DNA from: Myrica gale
Lineage: Eukaryota; Streptophyta; Magnoliopsida; Fagales; Myricaceae
Assembly (NCBI GenBank): GCA_963930655.1
Contig: OZ005607.1
Location: 23,630,874 to 23,694,873, forward strand
Length of the DNA stretch: 64,000 nt
Reading direction: 5' to 3'
In this document: in pieces, positions 44,431 to 57,451 of the stretch
Numbering within the stretch: the stretch's first letter is position 1
Layout of the letters: each line of letters begins with the position of its first letter
Notes under the pieces: generated by a model
The model's input: the letters and a program-made list of their open reading frames with translations, nothing else
Told to the model about the DNA's origin: nothing
Database searches by the model: none
Made by a program: the position numbers and the translations under genes

Positions 44431-47400
44431 CTTGCTAAAAATAGAGAAATTTATGGAGTTTAGGTGGGGTTAGATGAGAGAAGAGGAAGGAAGAGAAGGT
44501 GAAGTAAACGTGACGGAGGCTGTTTATAACCAAAGCCAAGCTTGTGGTCGTTTGGTGGACTGTGTTAAAATTGTACTTCTCATCTTGTATCTCCTTTTTT
44601 AAAATTATTTTTTTTTGGGTTTTTAATTTTATTAATTTATTGTGTGATTCAGAATTTTCTTGGCATGATTCGTATCGCCGCAACAGACATGGTAGTTGGA
44701 AGTTGGAAGTTGGTCATTTTCCTCCCACAATTGTTCTTAAAATATCTACCCTTCCAAATATATGATTAGAGCCTTTCTTTAAAATATATATACAAAATAA
44801 TTTCGAATTCACCCGTTATTTGATATTCGTAATTTGTTTCTTTATTTTTCAAATGTTAACCAAGAGCCTGTTAAAAATCAAGACTAGATGGCACCTGGAC
44901 TGATAGCAAAAAGACATCTCTCAAATAAATTGTTTGTATTCAATTATTTGAAGATATTTCATTGTAATGTTTTATTAAATTTATTCCCTAAAATTTATTC
45001 ATTTTTTATTTTATTTTTAATAAAGAAAAAGAGGTAAAATCTAGGACAGTTCTTTGTCCTCCTGGTTCGTCATATCGGCGAGGAAACGTTATCAAAGTGA
45101 CATTTTTCCATGCATTATCGACGTCAGCAGTTACGTACGTCGAATCTAATTATTTTTTATTTTCTATAAGCAAATTTAAATGATATAAAATGTATCAATT
45201 ATTTCTCCTATTGTAATAGTCTTCTACAAGCATACATGGCTTGCGTATTTCCTACATGAGTTGTGTATTATTTTTCCAGCTAGCTATTCTAATTATGATA
45301 ATTAAAGATTCTGACCAAAGCATAGTTCAGTCCAAATAGGATGTAACACCAACCTGAAATACGTGATAAAAGAGTATTTTGAGTTTAAAAAAACAGATAA
45401 AAGGTCTAATTTTATTTTTTATTTTAAAAGTTAAAAGATAAAGGTGGAATTATTTTTTGAATTTTAAAATTATGGATAAAGTTCTAATATTTGAATTTAA
45501 AATATAGGAATAAAAATACTTGAATTTTAAAGTTGAAGAAATAGATGCCAAAAAATTTGAATTGAGGAGTTGCTGCTAGGTTCTTCAGCAATTATTTGAT
45601 AAGCTCTAAATTTTGGTTAAAAGATCGAGGCAAGTGGTGTTTCAATAAGATTTTTATAAAATTATATATTAATGTGGAAATAAATTAAATTTTTTACAAA
45701 TCGAAACTGATTGGAAATGTGTTATTGTTTAAATTAAATTCTTTGACATGGTAAAGGTTGGATTTCAAAACGTGCACTATATTTTATATTATTTTAATGT
45801 GGTATATGGGAAAATGTATAAATTTTGGTAAAATAGAATTGCTGGAATTTCATGAACTCGTCTTAAATAATTAACTTGATATGTTTGAATGTTAAAATTT
45901 TTTTTTAATATACTGTGAAAATTGTCATTATGCTTGTGATATGTTTTATATCTTTATGGTCTGTGTTGCCAATTTCATACCTTATATATTCGGATGTGGT
46001 CTGTAAAGCCGATTTGATACTCTCGTGATATTTGATATGTATGGCATGCATCCATATTAAAAAATGTTGGCTACCCATTATAATAATAATTTTGCTACAC
46101 ATTATAATAACTTCATCTGAACTTATTCCTGTGGGCACGAACTTGCAAAATGAGCAGCTTCCACCCTCCACTCTAGAAGCATTTTCCTCCCTCTCGTTGT
46201 AACTTCCCCGCCAAATTTCTGTAGTGGGAAAAGAACCACACTTCTAATTCCCTATATGCAATTTCTATGTTGGTAAGAAATAAATTTAAGGTCAACTAAT
46301 AAAGTCCCACTTGTTCCCCTAAAGCACCAAACCCATCAACAAGACCATTTAAACAGTGACCTTTTTGACTCCCATGTTGAAGAAGGTAAGCATGTAGGTT
46401 TTACCTGCTCCTCAAATAATTGATTATTAAATAAGTAAAAAGAATTTTTTTTATACCATAAACTCAAATAGGTTTACTACGGCTTTTATCTTGGCCAATA
46501 TTGCTAATTATATATAGATATTAATATAGTAGTCCTTTAAAAAAAGCCTAAATATATAACTAGGAGAGTTACACTCTTTGGATGATGCGTACGAAATCAG
46601 CCATAATCCTGCACGCAGTAAATCTAGAACTTAACCAGCAACAGGAGTATAAACTCATACTCAAGTGACTCGAACTTAATACGTTTGCCACTTCGAGGTC
46701 AAGGGTTGGCGCCTCAAAAGGCGTCATAGTCCTATTTGTTGAACATTCTTTTATTATAATTTTATGCCTCTAGACGGTAGCTACTAGCAACTCAAAATCA
46801 ACATGAATTACATAGGGTAGCAAACAAGTTGATTGTGTCTTAAAGTTCTCATAGCCCCATATTCTTACAGTAATTATAAGTCTTTAAATCAACCCAATTA
46901 AATATTAGATCATTCTCGTCTCTTTTCACATTAAATTATTTTTTTGTTATATTTTTATTTTAACATGAGTTGATAGCGGAGGAAAATTATGAGGGTGTTC
47001 AGTTAGGAGTGTTGTGAGGATTTTTTTGTGTTTTGAGAATTTTATGTGATGTTAACTTTATTGATATACGTGTTGTAGTTATTTATGTGAGATTAAAAAT
47101 GATACTTGGTTGTAGAATTTTTGTGTTGTGATGATATAAAAAATCCTGAGAATTTTTTGTTAAACAAACAGTGCCTGTATGTGATTTTGCATGCGTGGTT
47201 CTAGAAGGTACTTGCATGTTCGTATCGAATCAACGACCGACGTACCTCATATATAATATATATTAAAATTGTGGTACGATGTTAAAATAATAGGAACACC
47301 ACAAAAGAAAACTAATAATAATTTTTTAGAAAAAATAATTGACAATTTTGCAGGCTGGTGGCTTTCCTCAACCACTAGCCCCATACATGTCTATATGATA

Positions 47401-49817
47401 GTAACAAGTTCGTCACCTACCGAATAAAGTAAACATTGGTTTCCAAACATGTGGCGTTTACGCCCTCTACGTGGCAGTATCTTTATGGGCTGTCGGAAGC
47501 ACTGTTGAAAGAATGCTGTGAGTCAATTAGAATCCAAACAAAAATCCGCGGGGTTCTAGAAACATGGAGATTTATCAAAGATTAAAAATAAAAAGAATGT
47601 AAGCGATTCGTTCGAGATGCATGATTTGTCGGCTGCGGCTGTTTTACTCATGTTTCCCAGAATGTTTTCCCTGTACTGTCACGATTTTATTTGGGGAAAT
47701 ATACACTGACACTTATTCCTTTGGACCAAAATAAATCAGATCCTTTTAGATTTTAAAATATTTTATTACGTTCTAATATTGATCCCAAAATCTCTTCAAA
47801 ATAAAAAAATTAAATTGATTAATAAAATAGAGTTTTAATATTTTTATTAATGAATGTTTTAATATTTTTCACAATTTATCATTTTATATGTGATTTAACT
47901 GTTGAGAAGATTAATTTTTGCCCATAGATACATAGCTTACTATAATATCCTCTACAATGCCTTAGGTATTGCAGGGAAAGCAATTAAGAGAGAGGGAGGT
48001 GAGTCCTGATCGAAACCCACCCTGCCTGAACAGTTCTCCTGCAATTCAGAAAGTTTTTTAAATTTATTCTCTTGAAGAATTTGAGAGCTGTTTGAAATTA
48101 ATACTTTTGGAATAGTAGTTTTGATGGGTTTTCCTATAAAATATGTTTGGAAATAAGGTTCGTCGAAGGAAGAGAAGGATGTGAAGAAGTAGTATACTTG
48201 TGCACATTGTCTTTTTTTCTTTGTTTCTATCGCCCCTTTTATATGCGAAGGATTTAATTCCAAACTGCATGTGGTGTGACTCAGCTATCGGAAAAAAGGT
48301 TTGTAGAAGGGAGAGAATGCTGTGAAGAAGTAGGGTATACTCACCCACATTGGATCTTTTTTTTCTTTGTTTCTTTCGCGTCTTCTATATTTGAAGGATT
48401 AGATAACCTGATCCAATTAAGCTCTGATTTTAGTGCAAATGAAAATTCTAAAAATAGAGTTTTTGAACTTTTGTGCATATATAGAAGGGGGAGAAAATTA
48501 AAATGTTTCTTTGACAGAGTTGTATTTTTGTGGAAAAAAATCAGCCTAATTAATAAATAAGATCTCTAAGTTCAATTTGTAATTTTTTTTATTTGATTTT
48601 GGTAAATTAGGGCGTAATGTGATATTAATGGTGTGACGAACTTATTGATCATATAGACTATCATGTTTTGGTTGCAGATTAGCCAGAAAATATTGACCAC
48701 AGTATCACCTTTATCATATCCAATAACTGTCTCCCACTGCAAGCTCCCCAATCCCAGATCATCCACACCACAATTTCCTCCTGATTATCCCTCCAATTAA
48801 CTTCGTCCCTGTCGTATTCCCACTTTCAATAAAACTATGGGTTTTCCAAGAAACTCAGCAGGGTGAAGAAATCAACCAATAATTCAATGTAATTAGAGTC
48901 TATTTTGGGATTTTACTTTCCATAACCAAAAGCCTGTTCTCCTCCTGCAAAAGATCAATTCAGAAAACAATGGAAAAAAAATTAATCAAGAGGAAAAAGA
49001 AAGACAATAGGACAGATACCAGAAAAGGAATTTGCAGAAAATCATGTAAGAGAGAGGGAAACAAATAAAAAAAATTCAAGAAAAGACTTGAGAATTAAAA
49101 AGAAAAACTAAGATCTCAAGCACAATCACAGGGGAAAAACGTACAAAGCAAAAATCTTAGGCTTACATTGATTGTCACTGCTCCGACGCTATCACGTCCC
49201 AAAGAAAATATACTTCGGTAACCCTACACAGAGAAATTCTGCTTACTTGGCTTTTGAGGGCATTCTCATTCCCATCATTGTAGAGATATTTGTCAGTTCA
49301 AAATAGTTCTGGATAAAGGAAACTCTTTCAAAGAATTAGAAACAGATTTTCACATTCAATCTCATCCCATTTTAGAGATCCAATAGGATGAAACTCATGT
49401 ACTTGGTAATCATTTTTGTTTTACATGGCTATCTGAACTGCAAATCAAAACTTGGCCCCCGTCAGAAACACAGAGATATGATGAGAGACAACCCATTTTA
49501 CAAAATAAAGTCTGCCATTGGAACATCTAACATCTTTTGAAAATTCAAGTATGCAGCCTTTCAATGGGATATACATCATGGGACTTCAATCCCACCAAAT
49601 CAGCAAACGGTTAGTGAATATGATTATACCAGTTGTAGGCCATGTATCTGAGAGAAATATTAAACCTCTTAACAAAAGGGAATCTTTTAAGCCGCTCTGT
49701 CAATTGGTTCACTTCTCATCAAATAAATCATTCCACCACATGCTTTAGAGTTGACATCTGACACATATTAAAATCTAGATCTAGTTAAAAGACAGATGCC
49801 TGTGCAATTGGTCAATA
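44431..49817. other. intergenic region, AT-rich, between HMGCL promoter and MOC1 3' end
   Basis: It holds the HMGCL promoter (from about 44430), a stretch of degenerate AAATTTTAAAAT phrases at 45380-45560, a direct duplication near 48.2-48.4 kb and the MOC1 3' UTR at its right end. Open frames are short and unconvincing. Confidence 0.4.
48150..48402. repeat. tandem direct duplication, unit about 140 bp
   Basis: About 48150-48262 and 48290-48402 share AAGGTT(C/T)GT, GAAG(G)AGAGAA, TGTGAAGAAGTAG and TTTTTTCTTTGTTTCT, followed by ATAT..GAAGGATTA. Many substitutions separate the copies, so the duplication is old. No gene is recognised in either copy. Confidence 0.6.
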
Positions 49818-52800
49818 TCAAGGCAACACGTCCTCTGATATGTGCGATGGGTTTAACTTCTTCAGGCCCTTGCCATAGGCAGCAATTAGTAGAGCCTCAG
49901 CCCTTCCTGCAAAATTTGGGAATTCAGTCAAAAATAGAAGAAAATGGGGAAACAATCCCAACTGAGCAAGCACAAGAGCATTTTTCATCAACTCAGTTGT
50001 TTAAGACATGCCAATAGAATTGAACTTCTAACATCTTGCCTTTCCAAACAATGGAGTTTATTCACGAAGTCATTTCCTTTTTTTTTCTTCATCCCATAAA
50101 TTTAACTTCAATATTTTTATACGTTTCTTTCTATGACTAGGAACTCCACTGACCTAACGTTCCAAAATCTCATCAAGTAAAAGGTTGCTGGAAGAACTCT
50201 GGATACCCTAGGCATACCCCTGACCCAGATATCAAATTTAGTTGCAGGGGTAGCTTGTTAGGCTCAAACCAGAGGTCCCCAGCAGGGAACTCATCTGTTC
50301 CCCCTCACCAACCGATCACCTCCAGTCAATATAAGGCCACATTTTATTCTATTGACTAGGTGCAGACTAAAGTCCTAATAGTAGAGGCCTTGAACACAAC
50401 AATAGCACGACATGCATGAGTACAGCAGAATGAGCGCAATATGTTCCCCAACATGTCACTGGGGAGTTGAAAGTGCTGGCTTCTTGGTGGTTTTGGTCGG
50501 CATCCAAGGATGCAAAAAGCCACTGTAAGAATTTTAAGTAGGAGATGCCCTTAATGGAGTGCAAGACAAGGAATCATTACGAAGGAATGAGTTTTACTAA
50601 TATAGTCCCGTCTTTTCCTTTTCCTGGAATTGTTCCAAAACATTAAGCAACTTATTATCAATTTGACTTTTAAACTTCAGAAAGAAAAAAATTATCACCA
50701 TTTTAATTGTAAAATTAAGAAGGAATCATTTGTTGGCATCCTAGATATTACTTTGCACAACCAACAAAATCTCATAGTGGTTAGAGAATTCTCAAATTTC
50801 ATAGAGTAGAGATAGCAATTTACTTCTAAATGGCATCACCACAAATTAGTGATAGAAGGGATAAAGGACTAAAAGATTAATGCCAATGGATGGACTAGTA
50901 CTGTGCTGTATAAAGAGTTTAGATAGGAGTTCTGACACAATCGCTATATCCATGCAGTATTTGTATCACAAACCAAGGGATGAATAAGATGGTTAACTCC
51001 CTCTAGTACATGTTTCAATCAACTTAGACTCCCAAAAGGCTTGGCCACTTCCTCTTTTAGTCACACAATTGCCAGTAAAGCCATAAACTAAGCCATTTTT
51101 AAGTTTAGAAGGATGAAAGACGCTGGTATATTTAATTCCCTGTAATTATCTAGTATACTAATGCACATTATGGGCTAGTTTGAAAATCCAAATTCAGTTA
51201 ACAGTCCAGATCTTTCCGGAGAACCCAAACAGGCCTAGAACAGAGTCTGATACCTTTTTCCTGTAATATGAAAAGATAATTCAGAGTTAAACTGGTAAAA
51301 GCAATGTTTTATGGACTGAATCTCTTTTTTCCAGGAAACAGTAAACCTTTCGTGTAGTTGAAAGAGTATCCTGCTTTCAAAAGAGCTGCATAATACTAAA
51401 CTCGGAAGTAATACACCTCAAAACGGTTTGCTCAGAGTACAATGCATTCAGCCATAATATAACAGAGTAAAGTTTGTATTCCATACAGAAGACAGTAAGA
51501 CTACCATGATCCTTTTTTCTTTTCAGTAGGGGAGTCAACAGTGGGAATAATGTGGATGCAACTCTCCGGCCATCATCCTGTCAAATAAAACCCAACAACT
51601 ATCTTGAGTACAAATGAAGACAATAAGGTGGAACTTGGAAGGAAAATTAAATATTTAACTTTCAAACATAAATTGAAGCCAGCAGAAACTGACTGAAAGC
51701 AATATCTAATGAAAGAAAAAAAAATCCTTATGTTCTACTTTTGCAGAGTGCTAACACAGAACAATAACCGAATTTTTGGGAAGGCTAGGTGCAACAGCAA
51801 AGGCCAGCATAGAAGGAAATACATCAATTTACATACAGTAAACGAAGATGTACGTACTATTTTGGGGAATGCTACTTCTCTGACCTCATTTGTAGGTCAG
51901 CATTTTTCCATATTACATGAACAGACTGCTGTTCTCTGCCTCTGAATTTGGCTGTTTTAAGCAACAGAACAAAATGTAGGAGCAAGCAACGACAAGAAAG
52001 CACTTTCTTTTTGCTTATTCAGCCACTGTTGCTGGTGCAAGGCCAGATATGACTGCTGCAAGATTGTAGCAAAGATGATGGGAAGTGATGTTTGGAACAA
52101 AATGGAGATTGCTAGCAGTGCTTTTTTTAATGATGATTCCTGCAGAAATTTTGGCACCCAAGGTTTTTGTTGGTGTGCAAGGCAGTAAATGACAAGATTG
52201 TTGGACTGCAGAGATCATACTCGAACAACATGGGAATTATTGAAGTGAACCATCCGAATGTGAAAGGAAGATATAAAATCAAAGACCAATCTAAAAACTG
52301 GGATAATACTGACCTCCCTCTTACAATGAGGAGAAAGTCACCTTTGAGTATGAAGATTTTTTTTTTTATAAGTAAACTTTATTGAATTAGAAAGAGGTTA
52401 CAGTACAGGAGACTATACTGAAACCTAGAGCATACAAACTAAAAAACTCAGAAAATCCAGGAACCCTTAAAGGGGCTCCCTAACACCGAATTAGCCCAGA
52501 GAAAAAGAGAGAGCGACATAGAGCCCCCCAAACTATCCAAAGACAACGTCCTCTCCTCAAAACATCTACCATTCCTTTCCCTCCACAAACTCCAACAAAT
52601 ACAAGCTGGGATCATCTTCCATAAGGCCAAAGCAGTTGAATCCTCAAACTTCCTCTTCCAACAATTCAACAAATCAACCACCTTCCTAGGCATAACCCAG
52701 TAAAGATTAAGAATGCTCAATACATGCGCCCACAACCCTCTTGAATCTTGCCACCGAGCAATGAAGATTAGATTAAGAATGCTCAGCACTGAATTCATAG

Positions 52801-55800
52801 AGTATGAAGATTAGAATGTCAAATTTTCATTGGTTATATTACATATCCTTCTAGTTCCCATGGAGCAACCACAGCTCTGCCACCTAATTTTATACTTCTT
52901 TCCATGATGCGTATCAAAATTTCTAGCATAATTCAGTCCATTAGCAGAAAATAGTGTAAAAGGTGTTATGTGACCTTTAGACTTTCACCAAGTAATCATC
53001 CAGGCCCACAAGACGACCCTCTACAATGTGACACTTCCTTCCATTATCTTACTTGCACTTACTAGTATGTGCAAGCAAAAGGTATGTTTGAAGCACCACT
53101 TAAGCTGCAAGGAATGCATTAGACCTCAATTTTCGAACTGATGTTGGCCTTCCGATCATATTCACCACACGAGAGTGAAAAGGAGGTAGGTGTAGCAATA
53201 GTTGAAAATATCTGGGTCATCAGAGCCATATTGTAGTAAATGCTAAACCATGTAACCCCAGTTAAAAGCGCCTATGTCAAATAGATGATTGCGACTACAC
53301 TGTCTCAAGTAAGATCTTTTACATTAGAACTCAGAAGATGGAATCCCGAAAGAAAATAGAAGTTCATGAAAGCTCAGAAGGCAAAATTAATGTATTAAAC
53401 CAGCAACATTATAATTTGAATAATAATTCTCCAAATTTGGAATGTTATAGCTCCAAGTGCATTTGCAACATTCTACGTCAAACTTATGTGAATTTTGAAG
53501 GGATGAAAAGAAAGCAAATAAAGATAGGCAACTGGAAAATCAAAATACATATTAATTGATTCAATAATGAATGAGCTAACTCCATGTTAAAGATGAATAT
53601 ACTTGCATTAGATAGAGAGAAACCCATGCTAGAGTGTAAAGCTAGGATCAAACCAACCTTTGTAGACCCCCCTCCGTAGAGACCAAATTGGTTTTTCCAT
53701 GATACAGATGGCACTGGAACAACGGAAAAACCCGAGGCGACTAAGATCCCAATCCATAGTCCATAACCGAATCCTCCACTCCACCACCCCTTCGTTCGGC
53801 AAAAGAACATATCATAAGCATTAACTAAGAAAAATTGGTGGGTGTGATTTGTTCAAATTGAAGTCATGCAAGACTAAATACATGATCTAAGAAGGTTCTA
53901 GAGAACAAAATCTGTGAAGCAGGACCAAATACGAATAAGGAACAAAGGGTCTTTCTAATAGACAAGCACAAATTTCTTACAAACTAATTGCGCGTCCTTA
54001 GATGTCTTCAATTTAATGAACTCCAGTTTGACAGATAAATTAGCGTACAGAAATTGACTAGAAACATGGTTAGCATGTAAGTGTGTAACACATTCAAAGC
54101 TTGACCGTAAAATTGAGAACTGAGAGATTATGCACTTTTGGCAAGCATAGGTCCTCGGTTTGTAAGCCCTACAGTTGGAATTTCCATTTTTAAGGTGCTA
54201 ATGGGAAAAGAGTTGGCGTGTTCAAATCCAGTTTGATACGATGTTATTTTATGAAACACGAATTATAATGCACAGAATAGCAGTATTACTCAAAAGTGAG
54301 CCTCTCTCTTCCCCCACTCGACAGACAGCAGCAGAGAGTATGACAAGTACAGGAGATTAAAAAGTATAAGCACTAGGAGAGAGAAAACATATTTTCTGTT
54401 GAGAGGGACCAGAAAAACCTGTTTGCCGTCCCGTGGGTAAGGGATTGATTGTTCTAGATATGCGGTAGTTCCTGACAATGAAATACTCAGTTCATTAGAA
54501 AGAGCCTCGAGTTTTCATTGCCACACTTTCAATAAGATTTCTTCAATAACCAACCACCTAAAACATATCACCCGATGCATATTGCTATCACAGAAAGGTC
54601 ATAAATAGAAGAACTAAAGCAAAGAGAGAAGCATATTTGTATCTTCATAGATTTACTACAAGGTGTAGTTTATCAACAATAATTTCCCCTGAAGATCAAA
54701 AGGTCACCAACTGTCAAGACTTATAAAACTATATAATTGTGAGGTCAAGTCAGCGTTTCATGTGGTTATTAGCGTAGTGGGCAGAGGGAAGAGAAGGGAG
54801 AGGGGGGGAGGGCATTGCCCCCTAAATCTAAACAACTTGAACACATCTGCCAAAAAGAAATACAAACAAACTAGACTCCTAATAAAATGAAGATTGCAGA
54901 TTTCTGGGGGTGTGATTTCGCATCCACACAGCCAATGTAACAATCTCATATACAACATTACTTGCCCAGACAAAAAAACAAGCACAATGTTTACTTTGTT
55001 TATTTTTGGTCCCATTATTGTTTAAAAAAGTCAGCAATCAAGTTTTTAACTGAAAAAAGATATCCACTCCCCAGCCATTAAAATACGATATGTACGCTGC
55101 TTTCAGTTTTTGTTTTTTCCTCCCTGCTAACCGTCAAGCCTCCCACTTTTGTATGTCTTGGTTTTTGTCCCAACTCAAATCCTCTCTCTTTTCCAGTTTT
55201 CCATTCTCATTACACTTGTAAAGTAGCAAGCAACTAAATGAAAGAAAAAAATCACACCCATACGACGAGATCATCCTTTCAGTAAGCTTTCTTCTCCTCA
55301 TCAATGTAAGGTTTCTTAATATTTTTACATTCTATAGGCTAATTACATGTGTATAGTAAGTTCATGTTTAATACTCTGATATTATATTAAACTTTGGTTT
55401 AGTTGCTATTGGTAGCTAATTCATAACTTGATGGAATAATGAGATTTTGTTCTTAACTTCATATTAGTTATTTTCTTTTTGTATTATGGTTAATAGCTTG
55501 AAGAAAAACTATCTACAAATACTGTGTTTAGGGATAAAGCTTGGGTTTTTGTTATTTTCTATGGAATAAATTGATCATAAGGAAATTATAATATGCTGGT
55601 TGCTTTTATTAAAAACCTATCTTTAATTTTCATATTGCAATAGATGTTGGGAAAAGATGGCACTAAAATTTATTTGTATACTTTTAAAACTTTATTACTA
55701 ATAGTATGACTCAATTAACTTGCCCCTCCAAAAACAAAATTCTTACTCCACCACTGCACGCCTTATTTTAGGGATCATGGTTACGGATTTGCAACAATTT

Positions 55801-57451
55801 ATCACACATGACAAAAGCAAGGCCCTAGTAAGGTGTCAGAATGATGCAATACAAAATGGTGAATAGACTACCAAAGTGGGGTGCAAAAAGATACTACAAT
55901 AGGTCCTAGATCTATATGAAATCTCATCCGACTCTCGCATACAGGCTTTCCACAACAAGCCCTGTGACACTCATACACCTTAATAAACATCAATGCTTCT
56001 GCAGCAGGTGAGGGATAATGTGGAACATCCCTCTTGGCTAAGCCAGCTTGTTAAGAGTAAGTTGAACCAGAAAATTGGAAACAGGTAGTCAGCAAAAGTA
56101 GTATACACTATTACATGTCAATACCAGTCCATGTTTAGCACTATATTTAATGTATAGAGGAGAGCAACTAGATATTCCGACCTTTAAGGCTATACTGATC
56201 TACCACAGAATCATGAATAAAGGATAAATAATGTGGTGTAAGCTCAGTCCTCAAATCAAGAAATTCAAAAATGTTTATACTGACACAGAGGCAGAGAGAG
56301 AGAGGTGGTGGGGAAGAATCTATGCTACCAACGGGAGCATGAAGACTCTGAAGCAACTGAACAATAGCCTTTGCATCTAACCGCCGTCGAAGTCTTTTCC
56401 CAACCAGTACTTGCAAGTGTGGAGAGTCAAATACCTGTAGCAGTAGAACAAACATAACAGTTCTATTCAGTTCTATTCAGAGAAGTATACCATGATCTTC
56501 GAGATGTTTCTGGTCCACTACGCTAGAACTCATTAGGATAGGCAGTATGATTGGAACAAAGCAAACAAATAAAAGCAAGAACAATCGAACACGGCAGGTC
56601 CAATATCATCCTTATCATGATAAAACATAATTGATAAGTGCAGAACCCATGGCACTAAGAATAAGAAAATCATCGCCATGACAGGTATTAAAAAACAAAC
56701 TGTAATTGATCAAAATTCATCTTCAGGACCACATAATTCAAAACCCGCCAAAACATAATCATAACTGTCCTGGTGTACCATAAGAATATGTTTGGTCCAC
56801 ATAGTGCCCTTTTAGAGTCCAAGCATAAATTCTCAAATAAGGAACCCATCCAACATAAACATCGCATTATTTATAAGTAGCCAGAAATTCAAAGCAACTC
56901 ATGTTAGTCCCTTGTTGAGAGAACAGTGTATCCTACATATAAGGAAATCGAAAAGACATATTCTTTAACAAAAACTGGAAAATTAAGCCAACCCATTTAC
57001 TTGCCTGAGCAGAAGAATCGGACTCCGTCCATCTCAACAGCGCCAATGCACCATGACTATCGGGGTCAATACCGATAACACAATCAGTAGCCGCATTGGC
57101 CCCATTGCCATTCAAAGGGTCGAAATTTTCCGGGAAAGGGTAAGTGAGGGAATCCAACCAGTTCTCCTTCAGTTGGGCATCGGAGGGCTTACCAACCGTA
57201 GACGCAGCACCGTTAGTTGAAATAGCGACTTTTGTTTTCCTTCGGGAAGGAATTGAAGGTTGAGTTAGACGCTCTTGTGCTTGGTCCGAGTTTAATGGAG
57301 TTAGAGAAGAAGTACAGAAGAAGGCCCTGAGCTTGGAGGAGGAGGAGGAGGAGGAGGTGAAGGAGAAGGTTGGTCTGAATTTGGAGGAGAGTGAGCTCAT
57401 GAAAAGGGGTTGAATTAGTTGCTGCTGTGGTCTGATCTGGAGAGCTTCCAT
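49818..57451 (-). CDS. MOC1: Holliday junction resolvase MOC1, chloroplastic, 299 aa, six exons
   Basis: Exons: 57451-57005, 56434-56329, 54471-54419, 53789-53658, 51587-51515, 49906-49818; total 900 bases in frame. MOC1 resolves four-way DNA junctions in chloroplast nucleoids so that plastid DNA segregates. The first 60 residues are Ser/Thr-rich without acids ([15 protein letters not shown]), a chloroplast transit peptide. The RuvC-like RNase H fold follows: [16 protein letters not shown] (Asp129), [35 protein letters not shown] (Glu191), [34 protein letters not shown], and the end [19 protein letters not shown] with acidic residues at 269 and 274. The nucleophile roles are from family knowledge. 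Intron 1 has a GC donor (CAG|GCAAGT). Intron 4 carries a LINE. Confidence 0.95.
52359..52799 (-). mobile_element. 5'-truncated LINE fragment in MOC1 intron 4
   Basis: An exact 13-bp target duplication, GAGTATGAAGATT, occurs at 52346-52358 and 52800-52812. On the minus strand the insert ends in a poly-A tail (T run on plus just after the left copy). Its translation reads [20 protein letters not shown] and [14 protein letters not shown], matching the end of the LINE at 1471-2625, so the two are one family. The 5' end carries a short duplicated phrase, AGATTAAGAATGCTCA, twice (near 52704 and 52769), typical of abortive LINE insertion. It should be removed with the intron. Confidence 0.9.
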
